Source: Reclinomonas americana ATCC 50394
Taxonomy: Eukaryota > Jakobida > Jakobea > Jakobida
Reading direction: 5' to 3'
Length of the DNA: 32,298 nucleotides
Assembly: GCA_048213135.1 (NCBI GenBank)
Contig: PS015360.1
Span: 41,636 to 73,933, forward strand
A program made the translations under genes and the position numbers. A model generated the notes under the pieces. The model made no database searches. It was not told the origin of the DNA and worked only from the letters and a program-made list of their open reading frames with translations. The stretch's first letter is position 1, and each line of letters begins with the position of its first letter. Below, piece after piece: positions 12,301 through 22,548 of the stretch.

Positions 12301-13194
12301 TGTGGTGCCGCGCCCTCACACCACTGTTGCCACAAAAAAACAGGCATTGAGATTGTGTCCGTCGCGGGCGAGGTCGACAACGAGTCGGTGTGGCCACTGC
12401 CGCCGTTCAAGTTGTCGAAGAAGGCACGCAAGCGCCGTAACAAGCACAAGATCCGCCCATGGGACAAGCCACCGACGAATGTGGCGGACGAGTTCCCACC
12501 GGGCTCGAAGCGCGTCAAGCTGCCAAAGCGACCGGACGGCTCGGAGCCATTCGCCGACCCGTCGCTGACCGCCGAGCAGCGTCGCGCAATGGACCGCAAG
12601 AGCATGTTTGCTCCCGAGCCATTCCTGCGCACAGTGCCGGGTGAGGGACGCATTGTTCCGACTCCCATTCGCGGCGAGAACAAGATCGAGTTCCGTCTGC
12701 GCTTCTCCAACATTAGCATCAGCGAAATGGTTTGTTTTCTTGGGGAAGCTGTGCTTGCAGTCCCCCGGTTCTTGCGTCGCCTGACCCGTTCTTCCGATGC
12801 GCAGGATAAGATTTACATTGTCGAGCGAGACGAGGGTGCCATTGGCGACTACATCAAGAAGTACCAGTTCGTGCACCCCGCATACCCAGACAAGTTCGAG
12901 TTGTTGCTGCACGTTTACGCCACGCGGTTGCACCGCAAGGGGCACTACAAGGTTTGCATGACGCCAACGGACGATCTGTTCTTGCGCGCATGTCTCACGC
13001 CTCCCCGTCTCTCTCTCTCTCTTTGCAGCTCATCCTCTCCAAGTTCCGCGGCTTCAATCGTTTCGGTGAGTCGACACACGCCACTCCTGTGCTTGTCTGT
13101 GCATTTCAATCTGATATCGTAACTCCCGAAACAAACAGGGCGGGAACGTGACTGGGATCCCGAGTACATTGTGGTGCCATTCACGCTGGCATGA
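9396..13194 (+). CDS. Secreted papain-fold (C1A) protein with cystatin-like and EGF domains; catalytic Cys replaced by Ser
   Basis: Exons: 9396-9468, 9542-9896, 9970-10087, 10168-10298, 10330-10933, 11004-11142, 11226-11321, 11384-11514, 11579-11629, 11698-11767, 11808-11919, 11988-12100, 12179-12274, 12344-12729, 12805-12951, 13029-13065, 13139-13194. They sum to 904 residues in one frame. A signal peptide (residues 1 to about 27, cut near VANA) predicts secretion or a lysosomal route. A charged Lys/Glu-rich segment follows. Residues about 143-226 look like a cystatin domain (YYQQVVSG matches the QxVxG inhibitory loop). The C1A domain spans about 395-620: the active-site block reads NQKGCGSSWAF, so Ser409 (AGC, 10877-10879) stands where papain has its nucleophilic Cys. 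GCSGG, the catalytic His (about 566, GPHAAVILGWG) and Asn (about 587, LQNSW) are kept. EGF-like Cys modules occupy about 627-697, then an unrecognised basic C-terminal domain. TINAG and Plasmodium serine-type SERA proteins carry the same Cys-to-Ser change. Proteolytic activity is therefore uncertain. Confidence 0.88.
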
Positions 13195-13205
13195 GGCGGC
13201 TCTGG

Positions 13206-13225
13206 CTGCGTCAATGTCGACGCAG
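13206..13225 (+). other. Inverted repeat just after the stop of the papain-fold gene
   Basis: A perfect 7-bp stem (CTGCGTC / GACGCAG) with a 6-nt loop begins 12 nt after the TGA at 13194. It would fold in the 3' UTR RNA. It does not match the histone mRNA stem-loop (6-bp stem, 4-nt loop) and may be chance. Confidence 0.3.
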
Positions 13226-13341
13226 AAACTTCATGTATTGTCATCAAAGTAAACAAAAAGAGAAACACAAGTACAACAGCCGCGAGGGGGAGAAGATGCA
13301 GCAAATTCGACTACCAACCGCTGCGATCAAAACGCAGGTCC

Positions 13342-16300
13342 ATGGGCGACAGCGAGAAGGTGGCCTGCTTCCCTCTTCACTCTGCTCATCACATTCTCTA
13401 AACTCACTTTGCACGTCTTCTTCTCTTCTCTCACACACGCAGCCGGCTTCCGCTCGATTCGCGGTTCCCGCGCTGCCGACCTCACGCGCGGCCTCCAACG
13501 CTCATGCGCGCTCTCGCTCTGCTCCCTCGTCAGCGCGCGATCGCCCACGTGCCTCAGTGCCCTCTGTGGGAACAGCAGCAGCAGCAGCAGCGACCGCGGC
13601 AGCCGCAGGTCGCCCTCGTCGCTCTCCTGTGGCCAGTGGATCACGATCGTCACGAACTCCTCCACTGACCACCAGCCCCGGGCGCAGCGCCAAGGCACTG
13701 GATCGCACGTCACCTGCACGCACACCGTCGCCACCGCGGCCGACTGTCACGTGCGTGCTGAATCTGCAGAAGAGTGCGCTGCTGCACCCACCGATCATTG
13801 ATTTTTCGATGTGTGATGCACACCGCAGTCGCGACTGTCGAGGCATGCTGCCGCAGCCGGTGTGCAGCATGCGCTTGGTGCAGACGCTGCAGGGACATGG
13901 TGATTCGGTCACTGCGGTGGCGTGGCATCCGGCGCAGGCCAACGTGCTGGTCAGTGGCGGGAGAGACAACTCGATGCGCGTGTGGAATTTGGCGGAGGCG
14001 TCGAGTCGTGTGCTGGGCGATCACGCGGCGCCAGTGGATCCAGTGCAGTTCTCAGCCGACGGTGCCGTGCTCGTGTCGGTGGAGGCCAAGACGCAGACTG
14101 TGAAGGTGGGATGGTGATTGTGATTGATGGTGGAAACAAAGTTCAGAGTCTTTACGTTGTGTTTGCGCTTGCAGTTCTGGGACACAGAGGGCTCCATGTG
14201 CACGCGCGCATTCACTGACAATGGTATGTCGGCCGCCGTGTCACCCTCCGGTCAAGTGTACGTTTCGTCGGAGATGGACGGGTGCATTCGCGTGCGAAAC
14301 TTTGCCACGTCGCCTACGGGCGGCAAGGTGGTGGCGACGCTGCGTGGCCACACTCGCGGCCTGCTGCGCATGCGCTTCTCACCGAGTGGCACGCGCCTCT
14401 TGTCGGCTTCGTCCGACAACACGGCGCGTGTGTGGCTCATGCAGAGCCGAGTGTGTCAACATGGTGAGAGAACACAGTGTGCGTGAGGAGCGAGTCAGTG
14501 CAGAACCGCTGACTTTTAGCGTTGCGTGCAGTGCTGGAGGGCCATACGCAGTGGGTGTGGGGTGCTGCGTGGTCACCGTCGGGTCTGCGCATCGCGACCT
14601 CGTCTGGCGACCAGTCGATCCGGCTGTGGGACGCGGTGAGTGCGTGCTGTTCGACCGTGCTCTTCAGCTACATGGCGTGCTCAATCGTCTCGCACAGGTG
14701 TCTGGCGCGTGCGAGTTTGTGCTACTCGGTCACACGGCCGCCATTCGTTTCGTAGAGTTTTCTCCCAGCGGAGAACACGTGTTGTCGAGCTGTTGCGTCC
14801 TGCGTGTACTCGGCTGCGTTTGCCACTCTCACCTGCGCTCACCACGGACACCGATTCGCGCAGCCGACGATCACAGCTTGCGCCTGTGGTCGGCCGACAC
14901 GGGTGAGTACGTGGCACACATTGGTGGTCTGTGCACGAGCATTTCGTGGAGCCCGGCGGGGAATCGGTTCGCGGCGGCAACCGAGTGCGACATTTCCGTG
15001 TTTCAAGTGGACGGTGCCCGAGGTCCGTCGCCCCTCGCCTCACCTCCAAAGACACCTTTCCTCTCTTTCTCAAGGCCGTACTTCCCAACTGCAGTGTCGG
15101 TGGATGCGGTGCCTGTGCTGCGGCAAGTCCGTGGCACCGATCAGTGCGGACAGTTTGTGGTGCTGGAGTGGAATCAGGCGAGTTTGCCGGCTGGCGCCGA
15201 ACTGCGACTGGTGCACCAGTTCCGCCACTATTCTCCTGGTGCGAGCACGCGTGCATCATGTGGTGTCCCCGGCTTCCGCTCGCCTCTCATCTCACTCTTA
15301 CCCCGCGCTCATAGCACCGCTGCCGGTCGTGTTCCTCCCAACTGGGCAATCAGGGTGGTTTGGCTGTGTGGTGTCGGTCGTCGGTGACGGCGTGCATCGC
15401 TTCCGGTTGGAGGCTCGCCGTACGTCAGCGTCCTCGTCAGTGACGGCTGCTGCAGCAGCAGCAAACGGTAGGGCGCCCCCCTTCACGACAGTGGACGCGA
15501 CCTCCTCCAGCAACACTGGCCTCTCGTTCACCAGCGACGACGACGACACCGCCCATGGCTCGTTTACTCCCATTGAAAGCCTCATGACAGAGGCTTCCAC
15601 TGTATCCACGGACAAGCATGACGATAGTTTGGGCGATGGTGCCGGCATCGGCGAGGACAGCGAAGACATGCTCACGTGGGTTCCAGGCCAGTGGCTCGAC
15701 GTGGAGTGCCACACGTGTTGCGTCGCCCGCTGCCAACTGCACCTTCATGCGATAGCTGTCCACCAACCGCCTTGCGCACAGCATTCCTGACTCTGGAGGC
15801 GCTCTCTGTGACGAGTTTCGGTGCACTGATCACGTGGGACTCGGCGGTGTTTCGCGTGCTGCCCCACTTGTGCCCGTGGCTCTTTGATGCGGAAACGGGC
15901 GAGCCGCTGGAGACGTGGTGCCCGCACACGACTTGCCATGTCGACTGCCGCGTGCTCAGTCTGCCGGATCGTGCCGTGATTCAGACGCTGAACGATGTGG
16001 CGTCGTCGGCGGGGCGCTTCGAGGTGGACCGCTTGCTGCCCGATTACGGTACGCACGGAAACGCAATCGAGGTGCTTCATATGCATGTTCTGATTTCTGG
16101 TGTGCATGCTCGTGTGCAGAGTATCGGGCAGAGGTGCGCCTTGCCGGTGTGCACGGCGTCGTGCCCGACGTGGTGGTCTTCCGCACCACGGCCTTGCCCG
16201 AGAGCGATCTCGCGCAGCTGCCGCCAGTCACCGAACGTGCACGATCTGTTATTCGTGCCATGGCCCCACTGGTGGAGCATGCCAACTTGCCAATGTCGCC

Positions 16301-16898
16301 GTCGCCACTGGGAGTTGCAGCACTGTCGCCACGGCCACCACCCGCAGCAATGATCCGCGACCAGCTGGCGGAGCTGGATACGTGGGCGATGCAGCAGGCG
16401 CCGACCGCCGATCTCTGTCGGCGTCTGCTCCAGCGCAGCGAAAGTGCCACCGTGCAGTTGCCACCGTCGTCAGCCGACGCAAGCGCTCGCGTGGTGGAGC
16501 TGGCAGTGGAGCACTGCCGACGAGTGCGCGATCACGATGAAGATCCGCACCTCGAAGCCTGGTCGCAGCTCGAGCACGCCGCGCGAGCCGACGCCGCCGC
16601 TGCTGCAGCCGCCGCTCAGAGCCTACAGGCCGGCAGTGTGACCGAGCTCGCCAAGGACATCAACGCGGCGCGTCGAGCCGCCGAGGTGCACCGCGACTTT
16701 TTGCAGCGCGAAATCAGCCGCCTCGATCGCCAGCTGCTGTACATGGACGCCCTGGAGAGACTAATCGCCAGTCAGAGTGCGGATCGGACCTCGCGGCAGC
16801 AAGCTGTGCTGCAGGAACGGGCGCAGGCGCTCGAGGAAGTGGCTGCGTGCGCCGCCGACTGTAGACACATTGTCAGAGGCGAAGGCGGGACTGAGTGA
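13342..16898 (+). CDS. WD40 propeller + FN3-like + coiled-coil protein, copy 2
   Basis: Exons: 13342-13359, 13443-14105, 14175-14463, 14532-14635, 14698-14791, 14864-15013, 15095-15238, 15315-15716, 15782-16048, 16120-16898. They sum to exactly 969 residues plus the stop. The start is the ATG at 13342, giving a six-codon first exon. The N terminus (about 1-130) is basic and Ser/Pro/Ala-rich. WD40 repeats follow ([70 protein letters not shown]), then a beta-rich segment and an FN3-like domain ([12 protein letters not shown] to [12 protein letters not shown]), and a long C-terminal helical region with coiled-coil character around 16600-16890. The order and many blocks match 4810-9323, so the two are paralogues. 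No enzyme motif is present and a scaffold function is inferred. One further small intron in 13740-13830 cannot be excluded. Confidence 0.87.
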
Positions 16899-17226
16899 AT
16901 GAACTGATTTCATCTTGGATAACACGAGGCAGGTGAGAGGATACGCAGCGAGTATCTGTGCGGCATGCATGTGTGTGTGCGCGTCGGTTTGCGTTGTGTT
17001 TGGCGTGCGTGTGCAGGAGTGCGAGATGGCACACACGCACAAGACATGGTTGTCTGCCTCTCTCTCCCTCGCCCTTTCTCACACGCACGCACACCCTCGC
17101 CTTCTGCCTGCTCTCGCTCTCTCCTTCACACTCGTGTGGGGCAGTGGTGGATGCGAGTGAGCATTTGTGTTGTGTGTGTTCTGTGGTCTAATGACGAATT
17201 TGATGATGATGCAGAGAGAGAGAGGG
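16899..17226. other. Intergenic region between copy-2 WD40 gene and NB-ARC gene
   Basis: These 328 bases hold TG-, CA- and CT-rich low-complexity sequence and no supported gene. They probably contain the 3' UTR of the upstream gene and the promoter and leader of the NB-ARC gene. Short GA repeats at about 17214-17225 run into the start codon I chose. Confidence 0.6.
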
Positions 17227-18309
17227 ATGAGCAGTCGCAGCAGTAGCGCAGGCAGTGCGTCGACCATGGATGGCAGTGGCGCAGTTGTCGCCAATGCGGA
17301 GGCTGCGGGAGCTGCCGCGCGTGTGCCAGCCACCAACGGAGCCGCTGCCGGAGGCAATGACAGCAGCGCCGATGAGGCACATGCGAGTGCGAGTGCAGGT
17401 GGACAGGGAGCGGGTGGCAGTGCACCGGTGATGCTGGCGCAGGCGGTGCAGCAGGCACCGGGTGCACACTCGTCAACAGCCATGTTCTCGTCGGTGGCGA
17501 GGGCGGCGTCGCCGCTGGAGGATCCGCTGTTTGGTCGCGCGCATGAGTTGGAGTTGATTGCGCAAAAGGCTGAGGTGGCGGCCGCCAGTGGAAAGCCGTT
17601 TGTGTTGGTGTTGAGGTGCGTGCGTGTGTGTGTGTGTGTGTATGGGTGTGTCTTGCTCGTGTGCATGGTGATGTTATTTTCACACTTTGCTGCAGTGCAC
17701 CGGGTGGCTTTGGTAAGACCAAGCTGGCGTATGCAGCGTGGAACATCCTGCTGCAGTGGTTCACGGGGCCGAAGCTGTGGGCGCGTCTTCGTGGCCAGCA
17801 TCACTTGCGAGTTTCGTCACCATTGTCGCGTGTCTGTCTGTGCACTCGGTTGTGTGAGATTAACGAATGTCCTTCGCTCGCCATCAGATGGATGGCATCC
17901 TGACCGAGCTGCTCATGTCCTACGACTCCAAGTCCACCGACACGCTGAAGAAGTCAATGGAGCAGAAGATGAGCATGTACAGAGAGTTGCGTCGTGTCTC
18001 GTCGTGTGCTGTCGTTTCCCCAATGTGTGGTGGTCGTTGACACGCTGGGTGAACTTTGCAGACTGGTGAGCAAGAAGGGGCTGGTGCTTCTCGACCACGT
18101 GCATCAGCTGTCGGCAATCGACGAACTCGTCCGGGCACCCGACGCCAACTCGGCGTTCCTGGTGACTACGCGCGAGGATGTGTCGGAGATTCACGTGGTG
18201 GACATGGTGCGTCACATTTGTGTTATATTGCGCGCGCGCGCGTGTGTGTGTGTGTGTGTGTGTGGAGAGAGTGCTCACGCATGCATCGCAGGAGGCCTTG
18301 GTGATCCCA
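17227..18309 (+). CDS. NB-ARC/STAND-type P-loop ATPase, N-terminal part (cut by gap)
   Basis: Exons: 17227-17615, 17696-17810, 17888-17985, 18062-18206, 18292-18309, then the sequence is lost in N. The 255 visible residues are in one frame. Residues 1-95 are low-complexity Ser/Ala/Gly. FGRAHELELI (about 100) is the GR-x-x-E-L entry typical of STAND ATPases. Walker A is APGGFGKTK with GKT at about 136-138. Walker B is GLVLLDHVHQ with Asp about 212, followed by LVTTRE with Arg about 238, the sensor of the NB-ARC class. EALVIP next to the gap would begin the helical subdomain. Such proteins bind ATP and oligomerise as signalling switches; the sensor domain, usually C-terminal repeats, is missing here. 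In-frame ATGs at 17191 and 17203 are alternative starts. Confidence 0.8.
18229..18264. repeat. (CG)n-(TG)n microsatellite inside an NB-ARC intron
   Basis: An uninterrupted alternating purine-pyrimidine tract lies in the intron 18207-18291, shortly before the first assembly gap. It is a candidate for left-handed DNA and for assembly difficulty. No coding sequence is affected. Confidence 0.85.
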
Positions 18310-19031
18310 NNNNNNNNNNNNNNNNNNNNNNNNNNNNNNNNNNNNNNNNNNNNNNNNNNNNNNNNNNNNNNNNNNNNNNNNNNNNNNNNNNNNNNNNNNN
18401 NNNNNNNNNNNNNNNNNNNNNNNNNNNNNNNNNNNNNNNNNNNNNNNNNNNNNNNNNNNNNNNNNNNNNNNNNNNNNNNNNNNNNNNNNNNNNNNNNNNN
18501 NNNNNNNNNNNNNNNNNNNNNNNNNNNNNNNNNNNNNNNNNNNNNNNNNNNNNNNNNNNNNNNNNNNNNNNNNNNNNNNNNNNNNNNNNNNNNNNNNNNN
18601 NNNNNNNNNNNNNNNNNNNNNNNNNNNNNNNNNNNNNNNNNNNNNNNNNNNNNNNNNNNNNNNNNNNNNNNNNNNNNNNNNNNNNNNNNNNNNNNNNNNN
18701 NNNNNNNNNNNNNNNNNNNNNNNNNNNNNNNNNNNNNNNNNNNNNNNNNNNNNNNNNNNNNNNNNNNNNNNNNNNNNNNNNNNNNNNNNNNNNNNNNNNN
18801 NNNNNNNNNNNNNNNNNNNNNNNNNNNNNNNNNNNNNNNNNNNNNNNNNNNNNNNNNNNNNNNNNNNNNNNNNNNNNNNNNNNNNNNNNNNNNNNNNNNN
18901 NNNNNNNNNNNNNNNNNNNNNNNNNNNNNNNNNNNNNNNNNNNNNNNNNNNNNNNNNNNNNNNNNNNNNNNNNNNNNNNNNNNNNNNNNNNNNNNNNNNN
19001 NNNNNNNNNNNNNNNNNNNNNNNNNNNNNNN
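18310..19031. other. Assembly gap (722 N)
   Basis: This run of N removes the 3' part of the NB-ARC gene and the 5' part of the fatty-acid hydroxylase gene. Its right edge is followed at once by a (CT)n tract. The printed length may be an estimate. Whether one or more further genes lie inside cannot be told. Confidence 0.99.
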
Positions 19032-19038
19032 TGGAGCG

Positions 19039-19042
<4 letters not shown>

Positions 19043-19080
<38 letters not shown>
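19043..19080. repeat. (CT)n microsatellite at gap edge, inside an intron
   Basis: About 19 CT units follow GCGCG at the right edge of the gap. The tract lies upstream of the acceptor at 19128 and can serve as an extended polypyrimidine stretch for that intron. Confidence 0.9.
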
Positions 19081-19083
<3 letters not shown>

Positions 19084-19128
19084 CCACCACATGTTATGTT
19101 CGGAAATCATCACTTGCTGCATGCGCAG

Positions 19129-20142
19129 CCACTCGTCTCACCGGCGCTCTCTGCTTCTTCGTGTGGATGTCGGGATTCGCACTGTACACGTTGGATGAGT
19201 GGATCATTCATCGCGTTCTGTTCCACATGGTGGCGCTCGTTGCGTTTTCGCCCACCACAACTGTCATGCATCCTCGTCGCTGTGACAACTGACGGACGTG
19301 CGCACGCGTGCAGAAAGCCAAGTGGCCCGACCGCATCTACTACATTGTGCACGGGCGGCATCACAAGAAGCCGGACGAATACGATCGCGTCGTGCTGCCG
19401 GTGGCACACCAGTGGGTGCTGGTGTTCATCATGACCACGTTCTTCCACAGTGCGTTCACTCACTGCATGAGATGCGATCCGGATCACTGGTGAGGCTGAC
19501 ATGCGTGTCGACGTGCAGTTGCCTTGATCTTGCCGCTCGGTGGTGTCTTTACGCACACGTGCGCTCTCGGATCTGGCATGATGGCCGGCTACCTCTTCTA
19601 CGAGATTGTGCATCTGTACTCGCACCAGCATCCGCTGATCATGGCGGTGCCATTCTTCCGCTTCCTCGAATCGTCGCGTGATTACCACGGCTTCCACCAC
19701 CACGGCGACTCGTCCAAGGCGTACGGCTTTTGTTGCGTACTTGTGCTATTCACGGTGGCGTGTTCTTTCTTACTCATTCGATGCAACGAATAGGCTCGCC
19801 GGTGTGGGACTGGGTGTTTGGCACCATTCCGAATGTGTGTGGCCTTTCGAAGCCATCGTTGTCTCACGCGACACGCAACTCATTCTCGTCGTTGCTACAG
19901 GACCCGCATCTCAATCCGTTCTCCCTGTCGGCCATGAACACAATCCCCGGCTTCCTCGCCGCCCTGCCGCTGCCCATTCCATTCTACCACTGGCTGATGA
20001 TGTCATGGGCCGATGTGCCGGCCACCAAGGTGCCACTGTCCACCAAGTTGCGTCTCTCCACTCCTCTTCACAGTCACCGTGTGTGCACCTGACACTGACT
20101 CATTTTATCCCCTGCACCGAGCACAGATCGGTCACCGAGTGA
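19129..20142 (+). CDS. Fatty-acid 2-hydroxylase-like membrane di-iron enzyme (5'-partial)
   Basis: Visible exons: 19129-19229, 19314-19449, 19519-19731, 19794-19834, 19901-20046, 20127-20142; about 216 residues in one frame, ending at TGA 20140-20142. The family hydroxylates the alpha carbon of long-chain fatty acids for ceramide in the endoplasmic reticulum. The His clusters that hold the metals are all present: HRVLFH in a segment resembling the FA2H helix before it, HGRHH, HLYSH and HGFHH, followed by SPVWDWVFGT, which matches the family's WD-FxT block. Several hydrophobic segments predict membrane insertion. The 5' part lies in the gap, so I cannot say whether a cytochrome b5 domain precedes it, as in animal and fungal FA2H. 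The C-terminal 50 residues after that block, containing another hydrophobic stretch, are longer than I expect. Other sterol-desaturase superfamily enzymes are a less likely alternative. Confidence 0.88.
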
Positions 20143-20157
20143 CCCAATTGTTCTGCG

Positions 20158-20731
20158 NNNNNNNNNNNNNNNNNNNNNNNNNNNNNNNNNNNNNNNNNNN
20201 NNNNNNNNNNNNNNNNNNNNNNNNNNNNNNNNNNNNNNNNNNNNNNNNNNNNNNNNNNNNNNNNNNNNNNNNNNNNNNNNNNNNNNNNNNNNNNNNNNNN
20301 NNNNNNNNNNNNNNNNNNNNNNNNNNNNNNNNNNNNNNNNNNNNNNNNNNNNNNNNNNNNNNNNNNNNNNNNNNNNNNNNNNNNNNNNNNNNNNNNNNNN
20401 NNNNNNNNNNNNNNNNNNNNNNNNNNNNNNNNNNNNNNNNNNNNNNNNNNNNNNNNNNNNNNNNNNNNNNNNNNNNNNNNNNNNNNNNNNNNNNNNNNNN
20501 NNNNNNNNNNNNNNNNNNNNNNNNNNNNNNNNNNNNNNNNNNNNNNNNNNNNNNNNNNNNNNNNNNNNNNNNNNNNNNNNNNNNNNNNNNNNNNNNNNNN
20601 NNNNNNNNNNNNNNNNNNNNNNNNNNNNNNNNNNNNNNNNNNNNNNNNNNNNNNNNNNNNNNNNNNNNNNNNNNNNNNNNNNNNNNNNNNNNNNNNNNNN
20701 NNNNNNNNNNNNNNNNNNNNNNNNNNNNNNN
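20158..20731. other. Assembly gap (574 N)
   Basis: The gap begins 15 bases after the stop codon of the hydroxylase gene and ends at a CA repeat. It may contain the 5' exons of whatever gene uses the putative exon at 20801. Confidence 0.99.
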
Positions 20732-20800
20732 ACACACACACAGACACGCTATGGGTGCGTCTCTCTCACACACCTTGATGCCCATGGGAGCTCTCTGCAG

Positions 20801-20940
20801 CAACAAGAGTGTCGACAATCACGCGCGTCCTGCACAACTCGTCGCGATTGTCGGATGAACTTCAGCTGCGTGTGGTACTCGTTTCTCTCTCTCTCTCTCT
20901 CCACCTTGCACATCTTCCCTTATTTTGACGATCAGAGTGA
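20801..20940 (+). CDS. Possible 3'-terminal exons of an unidentified plus-strand gene
   Basis: An acceptor-like CTCTCTGCAG ends at 20800. The next stretch reads, in one frame, TRVSTITRVLHNSSRLSDEL and looks protein-like. A donor at about 20870 and an acceptor at 20935, preceded by a long CT tract, would join it to a TGA at 20938-20940; other joins are also possible. The upstream exons would lie in the gap. The hydroxylase gene already has its own stop at 20142, so this would be a separate gene. No family is recognised, and it may not be coding at all. Confidence 0.3.
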
Positions 20941-21006
20941 AGCGCGTGGAGCCCATCGAGACACGACTCTCACTTAAGCGCATACAATAATACAACAACG
21001 CGCGCC

Positions 21007-22456
21007 CTACAGCACAGCGCAGCAGCCTCCACCACCCACACGACCGGGAGCGGGTCGAGGAGTTGGCATTCGCATGTCGGGATTCAAAAACGCCTGCTTC
21101 GTATGAGTGAGTCGACTTATTGCAATTGCAGCAGCAACAGACGCGAGTGGCGACGCAACAAGCACGGCTGCATCGAACACGTCCTTGATGCCTACAAAGT
21201 CGAGCGCACTGCACTCCACAAATGCCACCGCGCCGATTGCCCGCGCACACTGGTCGCCCTCGGCGGTTTGCACCTGCGGCGGCCTGGGACTGTCGGCCGT
21301 ATGTCGCAAATCGATCTTGGTGGCCACCAGCACCACCTTGGGCGTTGTCGTCCGTTGCTTCAACTCGGGCAACCACTGCACGATGATGAGAAGAAGGGGA
21401 GAGGCGACGATGATGCGCACAGCAAAACATGCATACCACGTCGGTGATATTGGCAAACGAGGCTCGGTTGTCGACACTGTAGCACAAGACGAACACATCG
21501 GCCTCCTCGTACGCCACTCGCCGCAGTCGAGCTGGTGCGAACAGTGTGTGTGAGAGAGAGCGAGAGACAAGGAGCGAAATAGGTCCACAAGCGCACACAC
21601 CGAAATCCTCTTGCCCTGTGTATGTATGTGTGTGCGCACGCAGCGAGTAAGCAACCACGCAAGCCACTGGTGAGCAGAGAAGACAGAGACAGGGAAGGAG
21701 AGCACACTCACCGCCCGTGTCATGCAACACAATATCCAAACTATCGGCTGCAGATGTTGGTGCGCTGCGCTCCCACCATCAGTGAGAGAGAGAGAGAGAG
21801 AAGCGGGCAGAGAGAGACACGAGCACACCTCGGCTGCTCGCCCTCTTTCCACGCAGTCATTGGAGGAACTTGCACCGAAGGAGTCCTGATGATAATCATC
21901 ATTGCCGTGAGTGAACATAACGACATAACAACAGCCGTGTGTTGCATGCGCGCAACGTTGCCTCCAGCTCTGTTCTGTTAAGAGGGACGTTGACCGTGTA
22001 CACTGTGTGTGTGGAAGCGCACGTGTGTGAGAGAGAGAGAGAGAGACTGCATGCGTGATGATGACAACAATCCAACCACTGCAGCACAGGCGGGAAGTCA
22101 GTCATCTCATCACATGCACACTCACTCTCTCACTCAGACACACTGTGTCGCACGCAACTCGAGCACTGTGGGAGCAAAGGCACGACCGGCGTCGGTGAAC
22201 TCCTCCGTCAGGCGACCGCGCAAGTATGACAGCAAGAGACACGTTTTGCCTGCGAGAGCACACGCTGTGTGTGAGTTGCCTCTGTCACATGCGCTCTTGG
22301 TGAGCACAGGCACAGACCAACAGAGCCATCGCCGACAACAACGCCTGTGAGGAGAGCAGTGTGAGTGCCCTCTCTGTGCTCTCTCTCTCTCTCTCTCCTT
22401 GTCACCACGCAACAGTTGAATGAGGGCGGAGGCTGAGCAGCAGCTGTTTCTGCCAT
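21007..22456 (-). CDS. Rho-family small GTPase with CAAX box and altered switch II
   Basis: Exons on the minus strand: 22456-22414, 22344-22318, 22249-22154, 22002-21957, 21764-21712, 21531-21437, 21375-21160, 21096-21007; 666 nt, giving 221 residues. The start MAETAAAQPPPSFN leads into CVVVGDGSVGKTCLL, a perfect Rho-type P-loop (G1) split by an intron. FAPTVLE supplies the switch I Thr (G2). G3 reads LHDTGARLRRVAYEEADVF, lacking the GQE with Gln61. G4 is VATKIDLR and G5 ECSAL, with the Rho-typical WLPE segment before G4. The C terminus ends in CCAVL, so CAVL is a CAAX box; Leu at the last position favours geranylgeranylation and membrane anchoring. Rho proteins switch actin and polarity pathways. 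The insert between the usual alpha3 and G5 positions is short. The start lies only 92 bp downstream of the stop of the large TPR gene on the same strand. Confidence 0.9.
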
Positions 22457-22548
22457 GTTCCGCTCCACAACAACAGAGAAAGAGTGATGGAAGGACGGCG
22501 GACACTTTTTGTACGTGTGGTTTGCATTAAAAAGGAAAATCGTCACTC

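Noticed and set aside
13206-13225. Histone-type 3' stem-loop
   Set aside because: Stem and loop lengths differ from the histone element and the gene is not a histone.
18178-19434. Open frames of about 400 residues crossing the first run of N
   Set aside because: They exist only because N is translated as X; no sequence supports continuity.
20047-20157. Continuation of the hydroxylase past 20142 into the second gap (IGHRVTQLF reading)
   Set aside because: The GTTGCG donor at 20047 leaves phase 2, which puts the last exon in the frame ending SVTE-stop at 20142; the other reading needs an incompatible phase.
21664-21712. Reading DTGGE through the GTGAGT after 21712 to restore a G3 motif like DTAGQE
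   Set aside because: GTGAGT is a standard donor, the extension soon turns into low-complexity intron sequence, and the spliced join keeps all later exons in frame.
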